Below the pieces are notes generated by a model. It ran no database searches, was not told the DNA's origin, and worked only from the letters and a program-made list of their open reading frames with translations. Positions 11,004 through 20,378 of a DNA stretch of 64,000 nucleotides are shown here, in pieces (position 1 is the first letter of the stretch; the number at the start of each line of letters is the position of its first letter). Position numbers and translations under genes: made by a program. The stretch covers positions 119,305,461-119,369,460 of the forward strand of contig NC_092803.1 in NCBI RefSeq assembly GCF_040954645.1. The letters are read 5' to 3'. The stretch comes from Diabrotica undecimpunctata. Its lineage: Eukaryota; Arthropoda; Insecta; Coleoptera; Chrysomelidae.

Positions 11004-11543
11004 TGTCACCTCGGGGGAACAATTAAGGGTCTATACACCTTCTGATATCAACGGGTGCTCTGTAGAGGGCTTCGGAGTAAACGTCGAGAGCTCCTCTACT
11101 TAAGTCCATTTTCGGGTTATGGACTTGGAAAATATTTATATCTTCGGTGTCTTACCTTGAAAAAGGCAAGATATTTCTTACACAACAAATTCCTCGTCGA
11201 AAATGGTACATTAGGTTGTGGTCTTCCGATGGCTTGTCTTGAGAAAGACAAGATATTTTCTTACATGGCAAAGGATTGTCGAAATAAAAACACCAAGTTA
11301 AAGTTGAAAATAACTCTCAGCCAAAGAGTATGGAAAATAGAACAGGAGCAGAGCCCCGAGAGCACTAAGCTCTCGGAGAGCCCGTGAGGGACTGACCTGG
11401 CTGACCTGAAAATCGCCAATATTTATATGCGCTGTTCGAGCGATAAATAGGGATTTCCAGATCAAGAGCCAATGGGAAAATTCGGGGCGGGGCGATGCGC
11501 ATCGAAATGCGTACTAGTCCACAGACCATCGCATTCGATGACA
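11004..11543 (-). mobile_element. Solo LTR (540 bp) with CCGC target duplication
   Basis: On the minus strand this begins TGTCATCGAATGC and ends CCCGAGGTGACA, matching the LTRs at 35277-35729 and 36326-36778 throughout. A 4-bp duplication, CCGC, flanks it (11000-11003 and 11544-11547). There is no internal region, so it is a solo LTR left by LTR-LTR recombination. It is 87 bases longer than the other LTRs because a segment containing GTAAGAAAATATCTTG and a fold-back CTT..AAG is present twice in diverged form. TATA (CATATAAATA), the initiator TCAGTC and the CGATGCGCATCG palindrome are conserved. Confidence 0.92.
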
Positions 11544-11547
11544 CCGC

Positions 11548-12120
11548 ATGCCCCCCTGACCAGTCGCCTACCAACTAAAACCACCCCCTCTTCGACGCGG
11601 GATATCCCCGGACGAGTTCATTAGAGAACGAAACATGGGTATATCCTGCGCTGCCTGAAAGATACGTTCTCAGATGATGTCTTAAGTTATCCTATGCTGC
11701 TTGCCTAGGAGCGGCCAGCACATAGGGGAAGGTCCGGTTCCTGATTCGGAACAATAATTCAAGGACTAGTAGTTATTGGGAAAGGCAGTATACGTCCTTT
11801 GAAGATCACGGTTGACTATGGACTATGTGATATGAAAGGAGTCTGTATGTATCTGGAACAATTGGATAGAGAAGAAGGGGACTATCGTTCCTAAAGAATT
11901 CAGAGGACTTCTAACATCCTGATCAAGCTTTATTCGGAATAGTAGAAGAGTAGGGGTATGTGTACCTATGTTGCGTCTGCTATGCTGATTCGGCGGTATC
12001 CACGTACGTATCGCGTATGAGTTAGAAGGGAGAAAAAAGTTCTAAGTGGTCCCTTATGTGGTGCGAGAGGAGACCCTCCTCACCCATCTTGTTCGGCTCT
12101 TTCCAGGATGGTCTTTTGTT
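11548..12120 (-). other. 3' untranslated part of the R1-like element
   Basis: Between the ORF2 stop and the solo LTR there is GC-richer sequence without a reading frame of note. It continues at 10885-11003 beyond the LTR up to the oligo(A). I interpret it as the 3' UTR by position only. Confidence 0.6.
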
Positions 12121-14957
12121 TCATATTTGCGTGATCTGGTCTATTATAAATTCAAAGTTTTGTTTACTATGCAACGCTATATGTATAATATTATTGGGCC
12201 TTATATCCCCTAACCTATTCCGCAGCCTATTTTGTTCTTGGGCGAAAACATTGCACCGAAAGATGCAATGATCCGCGTCGTCTCTCTCATGACATGTAGA
12301 GCACCTATCATCGTTGGTTTTCTTTATTTTAAATGTGTAAGACCTGAAAGACCCATGCCCTGTCAAAAATTGTGTAAAATAGTAATTTACCCGCTTAAAT
12401 TTACAGTTGTACCACGCAACCACATCTGGGATTAGCGTTTTTGTCCATTGAGCTTTCGTAATCTGTGCCTCCCATTCCGTTTGCCATTCTGTTAATATCT
12501 GCTCTCGTATGGTCGCCCTTACCAGAGGTAAGTGACCATTCCGGTTTTCGTATAGCATCTGCCGTTCCTTGGCTAGGAGATGGATGGGGATCGTACCTGC
12601 TATTGTCTGTAGGGCTATAGTAGAAGTGGTTCTGTACGCGCTTATGACTTTGAGTAGGGGTTTACGTTGTGCTCTTGTTATCATATCTTTATATTTTTGA
12701 TATCTTAGTACATCTATCCAGACGGGGGTTCCGTATAGGAGAGTCGATTGTACAATATGTAGATATAGTCTTCTCTTGATACTGCTTGGACCTCCTATAT
12801 TAGGTGTTATTCTCTGGATGGCTGCTGTTTGTTTGTCCGCCTTCTTAACCACTCTCGAAAGATGTTTCGTAAATCTTAAGCCTCTGTCCAAATCAATGCC
12901 TAAATATTTAGCACAGTTCGTTGGTCTCAGCTCATTGCTACCTAGTTGAAAGATCAGATCTGGCCCGTTTCTTGGAGCCTTCAGAATGACCACCTCGGTC
13001 TTGCTGCCTGCGAGTTCAGGTCAATATTTTTCATCCACCCATTTACCTTGTTAAAACAGTCGTTTATCGTATCTACAATTTCCCAATACATTTCACTAAT
13101 CGTTAAGATAGCTAGATCGTCGGCGTAGGCTATTGCTATGCTATCTCTGCCGTAGTCGATGTCCAGTACCCCATTGTAAAGTATATTCCATAATGTCGGG
13201 CCTAGTACGGATCCTTGCGGTACGCCAGACGTTAATCGAATCTCTGCGTTTCTAGCCACTGACACATATCTGTCGGTTAAGTATCTTTTTATAATATTTA
13301 TTAAATATCCCGACACGTCTGCAGTTTCCAATTTTCGTATGATGTGTGCCCAGTTGGCGGAGTTAAAGGCATTCTTCACATCAAACATTATCAAAGCGGC
13401 CCATCTTCTTCTTGTGGTCTTAACAGCGTCCGTAATATGCTTAACCGCATCTACCGCCGATTTTGCTTTTCTAAATCCGTACTGTCTAGTCGAGATAATG
13501 TCCTTTTTTCTCAACTCCTCTTCAAGGCGATTTTTGACGATATTCTCATAGAGTTTCCCTAAACAGTCAAGGAGGCATATTGGCCGATAAGAACTGGCTT
13601 CGTCCGGATCTTTACCGGGTTTAAGTATTAATGTGAGTCGCGCACGCTTGAGCTCGTCAGGGAATTCTTGTGTTGTAAGCAGCTGATTGAAGATTTTTAT
13701 AACCGCTTCCGGTTGTAATGTGGTTAATAATTTTATCGCCTCTGGTGGCACACGGTCTGGTCCAGGAGATTTACCTACTTTGATGGACTCTGCGGCTCTG
13801 GTGAGTTCTGCGAGACTGACGCCATTCGGACAGGTATGTTCATTTTGTACGAAGTGTGTGTTCTGCTTTGAGGGAAAAAGGGTATTCGCAATTTCCCTTC
13901 TTTTATCATCGCACAGTTTGTACGGGGTCTCTGACCTCAGCGTTTTGGTGGCTATTCTATATGCATCACCCCATACATCGTTTTCCAGCGCCTCGCACAG
14001 GTTTTTCCAACATGTGCGCTTGGCCCTGTTAATCGTCTTTTTTAACTCATTTTTGGCGCTTTTATACTCGTCCTTTATCTGCTGGGTCCTATTCCTCTGC
14101 GCGATTCGCCTAAGTCTAAGGCATTCTGTCCGTTTTTGCTGTATTTCGTCATTCCACCAGTATGGTACAGTATATGTGACATATTTGTTATTACTGCTCG
14201 ACTTGTGTGCTCGTATTATTGCATTTCTAAAGGTGGGAAAGTCGGTAGCTTCTTCTTGTAAGTTTCTGGTCTGTTCAGCAAATCTTACTTTATTAAAAGC
14301 GAGTGTTCTTCTGCCGTTCCTAGTTGTGACCTTTATTCCTATCTCGAAGGAGATGTACTTATGAAAAGTAAACATGTTCTCGTCTAGTACATCCCAATTT
14401 GTAATTTTGTTTGCATAATTATTTGATGCTAGGGTAATATCTATGTGACTCCGTGATTCTCCTCTTTCGAAAGTGTGTTTACCGTTGTTTAACACTACCA
14501 AGTTGGACGATGAAATCCATTCGTTCCATAATTCCCCCCTATTGTCATTTCTTGGGGACCCTCATAGAATGGATTTGGCGTTTATATCACCAACGATTAT
14601 GAAGTATTTTTCTACAAGTGACGCCTCAATAATACTATCTACCTTATCTTGGTATTGTGTAGTGTTAATGTTTGGAGAAATGTAACAGGCTATTGAAATG
14701 TAACAGGCTATCACATCATTCAAATTGATCTTGATAAATCCTTCCTTCTTAGTGACCTTTTTTATTTGCACACTCTTATTCACCAAGTAGACGGCAACAT
14801 CTGATCGTGTGTCGGCAACCCAACCAAATTTTTTAACGATGTTTTTATTTGGTTCAGGGACTATAATGATATCTGCTTTTACCTCCAAGGCTTTCGCATG
14901 TATCCGTCCGATGTTTACTTGCAGTATCTTTAATCTTTTTAACCCGTTCGAAGCCAT
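12121..14957 (-). pseudogene. R1-like ORF2: endonuclease and reverse transcriptase
   Basis: ORF2 begins MASNGLKRLKILQVNIGRI (APE-type endonuclease start) and continues through YFIIVGDINAKSIL and RSHIDITLAS (endonuclease end), then the RT: SYRPICLLDCLGKLYENI, YGFRKAKSAVDAVKHI, LIMFDVKNAFNSANW, LTSGVPQGSVLGPTLWNILY and the catalytic IAYADDLAILT. The C-terminal segment at 12993-12121 carries CSTCHERDDADHCIFRC, the zinc-knuckle-like motif typical of R1 and I elements. Two lesions are visible: a TGA at 14562-14564 where a Trp codon is expected, and a one-base shift near 13017. An 18-bp tandem duplication (14678-14695 and 14696-14713) repeats the residues IACYIS in the endonuclease. Full length is about 945 codons. 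The protein nicks the target and primes cDNA synthesis. Confidence 0.9.
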
Positions 14958-15014
14958 TTTTAGAGTCTATACCACTAGCCAGTAAGGTCACATGGTGAGG
15001 GGGGTTCCCTACGT

Positions 15015-16754
15015 CTATCCGCACAAATCTATGACGCTACCCTGAGGTGGTGTCTGAGGGGTGTTGGCAGTTGGGTCTCCGTCCGAAGAAGGAGGGGGCG
15101 GAGTAGGCGAACGAGTGGGGGGTTTGACCCGTGCGATATCTCCCGCGGCACTGTCGCAAAGAGAGCTAAACTGCTCCATAAGTGTAGAGTGGGCAGCCCC
15201 ATTGAATACCTCATCATCCACTCTCCTCAATTCCTCTGCGGAGGGAGATGGGTCCGTAGGCCTCTAGGTCAAGTTTACCTCATTGTTCTCGGGTACCTCT
15301 TGGGCAATTTCCATGCTGGTGACCTCTGTCGTTGGGGGAGGCTGATGCGCCTGTGGGGGAGGGGCCTCGATGTTTCTATTTTGCTCCGCCATCCTTGCTC
15401 TCTGTAGAGCCTCGCGGAAGGCCGCGCACTTGCCGCTACCTATCCGATGCTGCTCATTATATACAAGGCAGTGCTCATCTTCCTTACATGTATTAAAAGT
15501 ATGGCCTTCTTTTCCGCATCTATGGCAGAGCCCGGTACGATCCGGGCCATCACATCTCGCAACGTCGTGCTGGTAGCTCCAGCAGCGTTGGCATCTCCTA
15601 ACGACATATTTTCGCTCCACTTCACACCATGCAAGGCCAACCTTCAGGTGTCCTAGGTCTAGTATCCGCCTTGCCGCTTGTGCGGTAAGGATGACCGTGG
15701 CTGCCTTGGTGTTGTTGCGCATAGGGCGGATCTGCTTTATAGCGAAGTTTGGCTCCCATCTGCCGATTTCTCTTTGAATAGCAAGCTTAATGTGCTCCTC
15801 CTCCGTGTTCGCCGTCATGCCTCTTAAGTGAATAATGGCCTGCTTTTCAGTTCCCACGAGTTTAGCTGTCAGTCCACTCTTCTTATTCGCTATCACGTTT
15901 TTGATCATTGAGGCCGCCCCCTGGTCCTTATCTATTGTTATCAACAGATTTCCGTCTCTCGTGCTACGTAGACTTCGGATTGCTTCTTTAGCTTGCGTGT
16001 CTCCTACTGCTTTTTCCACCCCCTCCAGAAGTTGTGAGTAGGTTGAGTCTTTTTTGGATACAATGAATCCATATGTAGGCCTCTCTCGCCGCGTGGCCGT
16101 GGTGTAGATCTGTACCGTCGTACCTTTAGTGTTAGTGAATACCACTTCAGCCATCTTGCGTAGTTCAACCACCTGCATGTAACTAACATGGTGCAGAGCC
16201 ACCGAGTCCTCCTGTTTTATCTCGTCTCTGACACGCTCGAGAGCGTGCCAGAGTTGCTCGGGTGTGCTGGCCAACAGCTTGATAACTTTCTCTACTTTAG
16301 TACTCCTCTCCCCTCCCCTTCTTACAGTAGTAAAATTTTCCAACACCTCGAAGTCTCCTTCGAGGGTTGGTAAGTCTGGGTACCTGTCTCGATACAATCT
16401 CTGTATGGAGAACATCATTTTAGGGTCGTTAGGTTCCAGGGCTACGACCTTTATATTACATTTAGAGTCCAGCGGGTTCAGAACTTCGATCGTTGTTTTC
16501 TTGAAGACCTTCTCGGGCCAGTCGTAGAGAGCGTGCCTCTGGAAGTCAGCAAAAGTGTTAACTCCCTCGAGACTCGTCACCCTGACTGCCCTGGGAGGGC
16601 CATGCCACGCGTCCGTCTGGGTGCCACATTCCGCAGTCGCGGGTTTCTGAGCTATTGAACTGGCATCAGCGTCCACCTGCGTGTCCGTGTCTACCATCAT
16701 TTTTTCTATAGGTTCAGTCGAATTTATGTGTAGCCACTTCTTGAAATGCTCCAT
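15015..16754 (-). pseudogene. R1-like ORF1: gag-like protein with CCHC knuckles
   Basis: The frame is open from MEHFKKWLHINSTEPIEK to NNEVNLT, hits a TAG at 15264-15266, and then continues in the same frame for about 80 codons to SVIDLCG. The total is about 580 codons, usual for R1-group ORF1. Zinc knuckles near the C-terminus are CQRCWSYQHDVARC and CHRCGKEGHTFNTC; a third, CLVYNEQHRIGSGKC, has lost its second cysteine (Y for C). The protein binds element RNA. The downstream tail is rich in Pro, Ser and Thr (PPTRSPTPPPPSSDGDP). The internal TAG could be a simple nonsense mutation; programmed readthrough is possible but unsupported. Confidence 0.88.
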
Positions 16755-16787
16755 TTTTTGGAGGGCATGCCTCTTGATCAGATGCCT

Positions 16788-16802
16788 AGTAAGACGTTAC
16801 CT
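16788..16802. repeat. Target-site duplication of R1-like element (5' side)
   Basis: AGTAAGACGTTACCT, identical to 10862-10876; marks the 5' end of the R1-like element at 16787 and indicates an essentially complete 5' end or a truncation with clean duplication. Confidence 0.9.
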
Positions 16803-17082
16803 AGATGAGGAATATCGTGGTAGATGGATTGGACGACGAGGTACGATAGAATGGCCAACTCGGTCACCGGACCTCATACTATTAGATTTTTTTATGTGGG
16901 GTTACTTGAAATCTAAAGTTTACGCTACAGCACCCGACAATATTGACATTTTGAAACAACGAATTGCTGAATAATGTAGGACACTTTCCCCCGACACACT
17001 TGAACGAGTACAGCAAGAGTTTAGAAATAGGATGCATTACTGCCAGGAAGTAGATGGAGTACATTTTGAACACTTACTATAA
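16788..17082 (+). pseudogene. Mariner-like transposase, C-terminal part
   Basis: After the second copy of the 15-bp duplication the reading resumes: AVRRYLDEEYRGRWIGRRG, IEWPTRSPDLILLDFFMWGY, LKSKVYATAPDNIDILKQRI, a stop, then RTLSPDTLERVQQEFRNRM and HFEHLL ending at a TAA. The WP.RSPDL..LDFF block holds the last catalytic D of this mariner-related group. The TAA after IAE and the lost D upstream make it inactive. Confidence 0.85.
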
Positions 17083-17633
17083 GAACTGGTTGTTAAATAT
17101 TTAATAATTAAATGAGAAGCCACAATTTTAGTATTTTATATAATTTGTTCATCAAAATGAGCTTAAACTCAAACAAAATTATTATGACTGAATAGGTATT
17201 TTAAAATACCTTTTAAACGAGGTATCACTTGCCATAAGGTCAATTTCAAATTATGTCACAGTGGCGCTGTAACGTCATTTGTCACTAGTACGTCACCTGT
17301 TATGACTAGTTGAGAAGCGTACGTCTGTTTATTACCTTCCTCCAAATTTCACTATTATAACAATAACCGTTCAAAATATACGAGGTGAGAACGGACTTTT
17401 GACTAGCACTCTATACTATTGCTTTTGATGCTTAAAGGTAACTTCAAGCATCAGCGAAAAGCGCTACTACCTGACTTGACATTGGCAAGTGCGACCTTAC
17501 CGAATCGTCATGAAAATATTGGTTTTCATCAAAACCAAAATTATTCAACGCGGAGTCCAACCTGAAAAACTACAAACAGCACATATAACTCCCGCGGAAA
17601 TTTAAAGTGTAACATATATATCGCTGCCTTAGA
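17083..17633. other. Mariner 3' flank and unassigned DNA
   Basis: AT-rich sequence directly after the mariner-like stop codon. No reading frame or terminal repeat is recognisable. The mariner TIR should lie close to 17100-17450 but I could not match it to a partner. Confidence 0.45.
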
Positions 17634-17936
17634 ACAGAACTAGTCTATGTCCAAAATTTTCTGTTTGCTGTTTTTGACCAAAACTTTCCTTGTTACAGTG
17701 GCCACTTACTGCAGAAATATAAGTCCAGCTTTAAAATTATTTAAGCATTTCAAATAATACTGAAGTAGTCTATGTCCATCATCTTAATTTTGTTGGTGCA
17801 GAAGTAGTGTATGTCAACATTTATTAGCTCTCTTCTCATCTGAGTTAATTTAAATCAAATATACTGAGAGCAGAACTAGCCTATCTGGAGATAGACTAGT
17901 TCTCTACTCGCCAGATAGTAGCAGCACTAGTCTAGT
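17634..17936. repeat. Left cluster of ~20-bp subterminal repeats
   Basis: Copies: ACAGAACTAGTCTATGTCCA at 17634-17653, TGAAGTAGTCTATGTCCA at 17761-17778, GCAGAAGTAGTGTATGTCAA at 17798-17817, GCAGAACTAGCCTATCTGGA at 17870-17889, an inverted copy AGATAGACTAGTTCT at about 17889-17903, and GCAGCACTAGTCTAG at 17921-17935. Matching copies occur at 22403-22471. Confidence 0.75.
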
Positions 17937-18008
17937 TTTTGTAAACATAGGTTAGTTTGTGTTATTTGTGTCTCAAAATGTTTTTCCTGTTTGAGAACTC
18001 AAATAAAT

Positions 18009-19551
18009 ATGTTGAGTCGTGAGAAGTATATGGTGGCACTGTCACAAAAATGTAAGTATTAGTGATATTAATATAATTTTAATAGTTCCTGTTTGTACAA
18101 TTAAATTGTTTAATTTTATTAACTTATGTTTTAGGTTATGTAGGTTGCTTTTATAGTTACATTTTAGCAAATAGTAATTTTTGTTATTGGCCTCTACCTT
18201 AGGATTTTATTATAAATAATGTAGACAAGAAGCCTATTATATGCTCGAGAGTAAGGAATTATAAAATTGATGACTGCACTAAGGATGTTGACGATAAGGA
18301 TGAAAAAACGTCGACAAGTAGTAGTAGAAAACAATACACAGAGGCAATATTTAGATTCAAATCTAAATATTACAAAAATGTATGATTTAAATAAAGAAGA
18401 CAGTATGAATAAACATATTCAACAATTCGCGAAGTTGTTAATGTTTTTATTCAACACAAATTTTAACCTTGGATTCTTCAAACCAAAAATAAAAAAGGAT
18501 TTGTATGACCTATGCGAAATACATAAAAACAGCAATGAAGAAGAGAGAAATGGATTTAATTGAAGACCATTTAAAAAACGAGATGCTAGCAAGAGAAACA
18601 AAAGAAAAATCAAAGAAGAGATGTGAAAATAATGATACTTTACAGAAGTTTTTGATATGCAACATGTTCTTCAAACGCCCCATCAAGATGTACCTCAGTT
18701 GTATTATCGTAGAAAGCTTTCTGTTTACAATCTGAGTATTTATGATCTTCATTAAAAAAAGGTTATTGCTACATGTGGGATGGGACAAAAGAACCGAGAC
18801 GATCCAATGAAGTAGCTTCCTGTGTTAAAAAATTAATAGAAGAAAAGGCTCTGAAAGGAAAACAAGAAATGTGTTTTTTTTTCTGACAACTGTGGGGGAA
18901 AAATCTCAACAGAAATGCTGTCGTAATGTGATCTGGCTGCTAAACATAAAATTAAAATAGGTAAAAAGAAATAAAATAAGACTTACTCACAATTAATTTA
19001 ATTTTACCACCAAGTCTTATTATATTTTTTTTACCTATTTGAAATGGACTCACACAGGCAACTCATTCATGATTTAAATAAAATTAAAATTTCCCACTTT
19101 TTCTCGGAAAAGGGACATACCCAAAACGAAAGGTGCTAGTATACATAGTAATGTAGAGAGGGCTTCAAAAAATGTTGCTATATATGTGCCAAGTCAGTGG
19201 TACTTTATTGCACGAACAGCATGTAGAAAGATTTCATACAATGTTACTGAAATTGATGAATTTTACGATTTTATTGAATTCAGAAAACATTCTTGTAACG
19301 AAATGGGCAAAAATGAAAATGGAGAAAAGGTCAAGTGGCAGAAGGTACGTGTCATAATGACTGAGCCCGATCACCCCAATGCTGTTTTTATAAAATACAA
19401 TTATGGTGATGTGAATTTTATCAGAATTAATACTGAGCGTAGGACAAGAAGAAAAACTTTGTCAGTACATAATGACCTGCAAATGTTAAAAGCTGAAAGT
19501 TTACCTATTAGTACAAAAAAAATAGAGGACTTGAAATATCTATGTAAATGA
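18009..19551 (+). pseudogene. DUF7869-like DDE-type transposase, copy 1
   Basis: Motifs of the family appear in order across all three frames: KIDDCTKDVDDKDEKTSTSS then QYTEAIFRFKSKYYKNV; FNLGFFKPKIKKDLYDLCE; VFDMQHVLQTPHQDVPQLYY with the first acidic residue; RKLSVYNLSIYDL; GYCYMWDGTKEPRRSNEVAS; SDNCGG with the second acidic residue; HFFSEKGHTQNER; and a C-terminal part VPSQWYFIARTACRKISYNV then VTEIDEFYDFIEFRKHS ending in RTRRKTLSVHNDLQMLKAES. A start MLSREKYMVALSQKC followed by GTAAGT at 18009-18057 suggests an intron. The family is abundant in arthropods; a DDE-type strand-transfer role is inferred from the FD, SDNC and H..GH..NE pattern. Several frameshifts and an inserted hairpin disable it. 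Confidence 0.7.
18953..19041. repeat. Inverted repeat inside transposase copy 1
   Basis: Arms AAAATAGGTAAAAAGAAATA... (18953-18982) and its imperfect complement ...TATTTTTTTTACCTATTT (19013-19041) surround a ~30-base loop. The insert sits between the SDNCGG region and the HFFSEKGHTQ region of the transposase, where other family members have continuous coding sequence, so it may be a small MITE-like insertion. Confidence 0.55.
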
Positions 19552-19827
19552 TTGGTCACTCCGACCGTGTATCACGACTTCTATTTGAATTTAAAGTCAT
19601 AAGGGAACTTAATTTAAGAAATCACTGTTTTTATAATTTATTTTGTAATCAGTGGCATATTAATAAAATATTTGTATTTTTATGAACAGTATTAACCCTT
19701 AACTGGTATGGCAAGAAAAAAATACATATAAGGTATGGCGGGGTCATATTTGACCTTTGGATTTTTTGTGTAAATAAACAAAAAATTAAGCAAATTATAA
19801 TAAAAAAGTATTATATTAATGATTATA

Positions 19828-20129
19828 TAATAATAGTAGTCTCCCGTTTTATACCGCTGTCGCGGCTTTGGGAGTATAGCAGGGTAGTCTGCTATATCTA
19901 GGGCCTACGGTATATAAGGAAGGTAACATGGCCAGTGCTACGCTTCAACCGTCTACTATTACCCCTGGTTTTACCCAAGGTACTCATTTTTATTCAGGCT
20001 GAGTCGACCTGGGGCCTATAGACATTTTTAAAATGTCTAGATGTTCTTGCCGGCGGTGGGATTCGAACCCCGGACCACCGGCTTGCGAGTCAAGCATCCT
20101 ACCGCTTGCGCTACGCAGGCCCCTACGCA
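19828..20129 (-). mobile_element. tRNA-derived SINE with 15-bp target duplication
   Basis: On the minus strand the element starts with a tRNA-like head: an A-box-like TAGCGCAAGCGGTAGG, an anticodon-arm-like GCTTGACTCGCAAGC, and a B-box-like GGGGTTCGAATCCC. It continues with about 220 bases of unrelated body and ends in a short ATT-rich repeat. Perfect duplications ATATTAATGATTATA flank it (19813-19827 and 20130-20144). The A and B boxes are an internal RNA polymerase III promoter; mobilisation would depend on a non-LTR element. At 302 bp it is typical of insect SINEs. The intact duplication and promoter boxes suggest a young insertion. Confidence 0.92.
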
Positions 20130-20378
20130 ATATTAATGATTATACCACTGCATAAACCAAAAAATTCTATATCACTTACTGCTAGAAAGAAATATATGGG
20201 GTTGACTTAAAAAACCACTCCAAGTAAAAAATCTCAAAAAATAACGAAAAAACACACGTGTATTTTCAAAAAGTATTAATTCTTATTAAATAATGTTTAA
20301 ATAAAGGATCAAAAACCAAATGAGAAATATTTAATTATATACAAAAAATTTAACAAACAAGTATGAACATGATGATAA

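Larger units (their letters stand above)
10877..16787 (-). mobile_element. Nearly full-length R1-like non-LTR retrotransposon
   Basis: A 5.9-kb minus-strand insertion (about 5.4 kb without the solo LTR inside it) with the architecture ORF1 (gag-like, CCHC) then ORF2 (endonuclease, RT, CCHC-like end), an oligo(A) end at 10877-10884 and a perfect 15-bp target-site duplication (AGTAAGACGTTACCT). It lies within a mariner-like transposase rather than in ribosomal DNA, where classic R1 inserts. Its base composition is visibly more GC-rich than the flanks. Damage is limited: one stop in ORF1, one stop and one frameshift in ORF2, and the LTR insertion in the 3' untranslated region. The R1/TRAS group is my best assignment; the I group is the alternative. 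Confidence 0.88.

Noticed and set aside
13687..14364. A 225-codon plus-strand reading opposite the R1-like ORF2
   Set aside because: It is the antisense shadow of the RT gene, with low-complexity Leu/Ser-rich sequence and no domain.
20041..20125. A tRNA gene on the minus strand (A-box- and B-box-like sequences, TTCGAATCC arm)
   Set aside because: The tRNA-like part is the head of a 302-base unit with a 15-bp target duplication and ATT tail, so it is a SINE. The cloverleaf pairing is imperfect.
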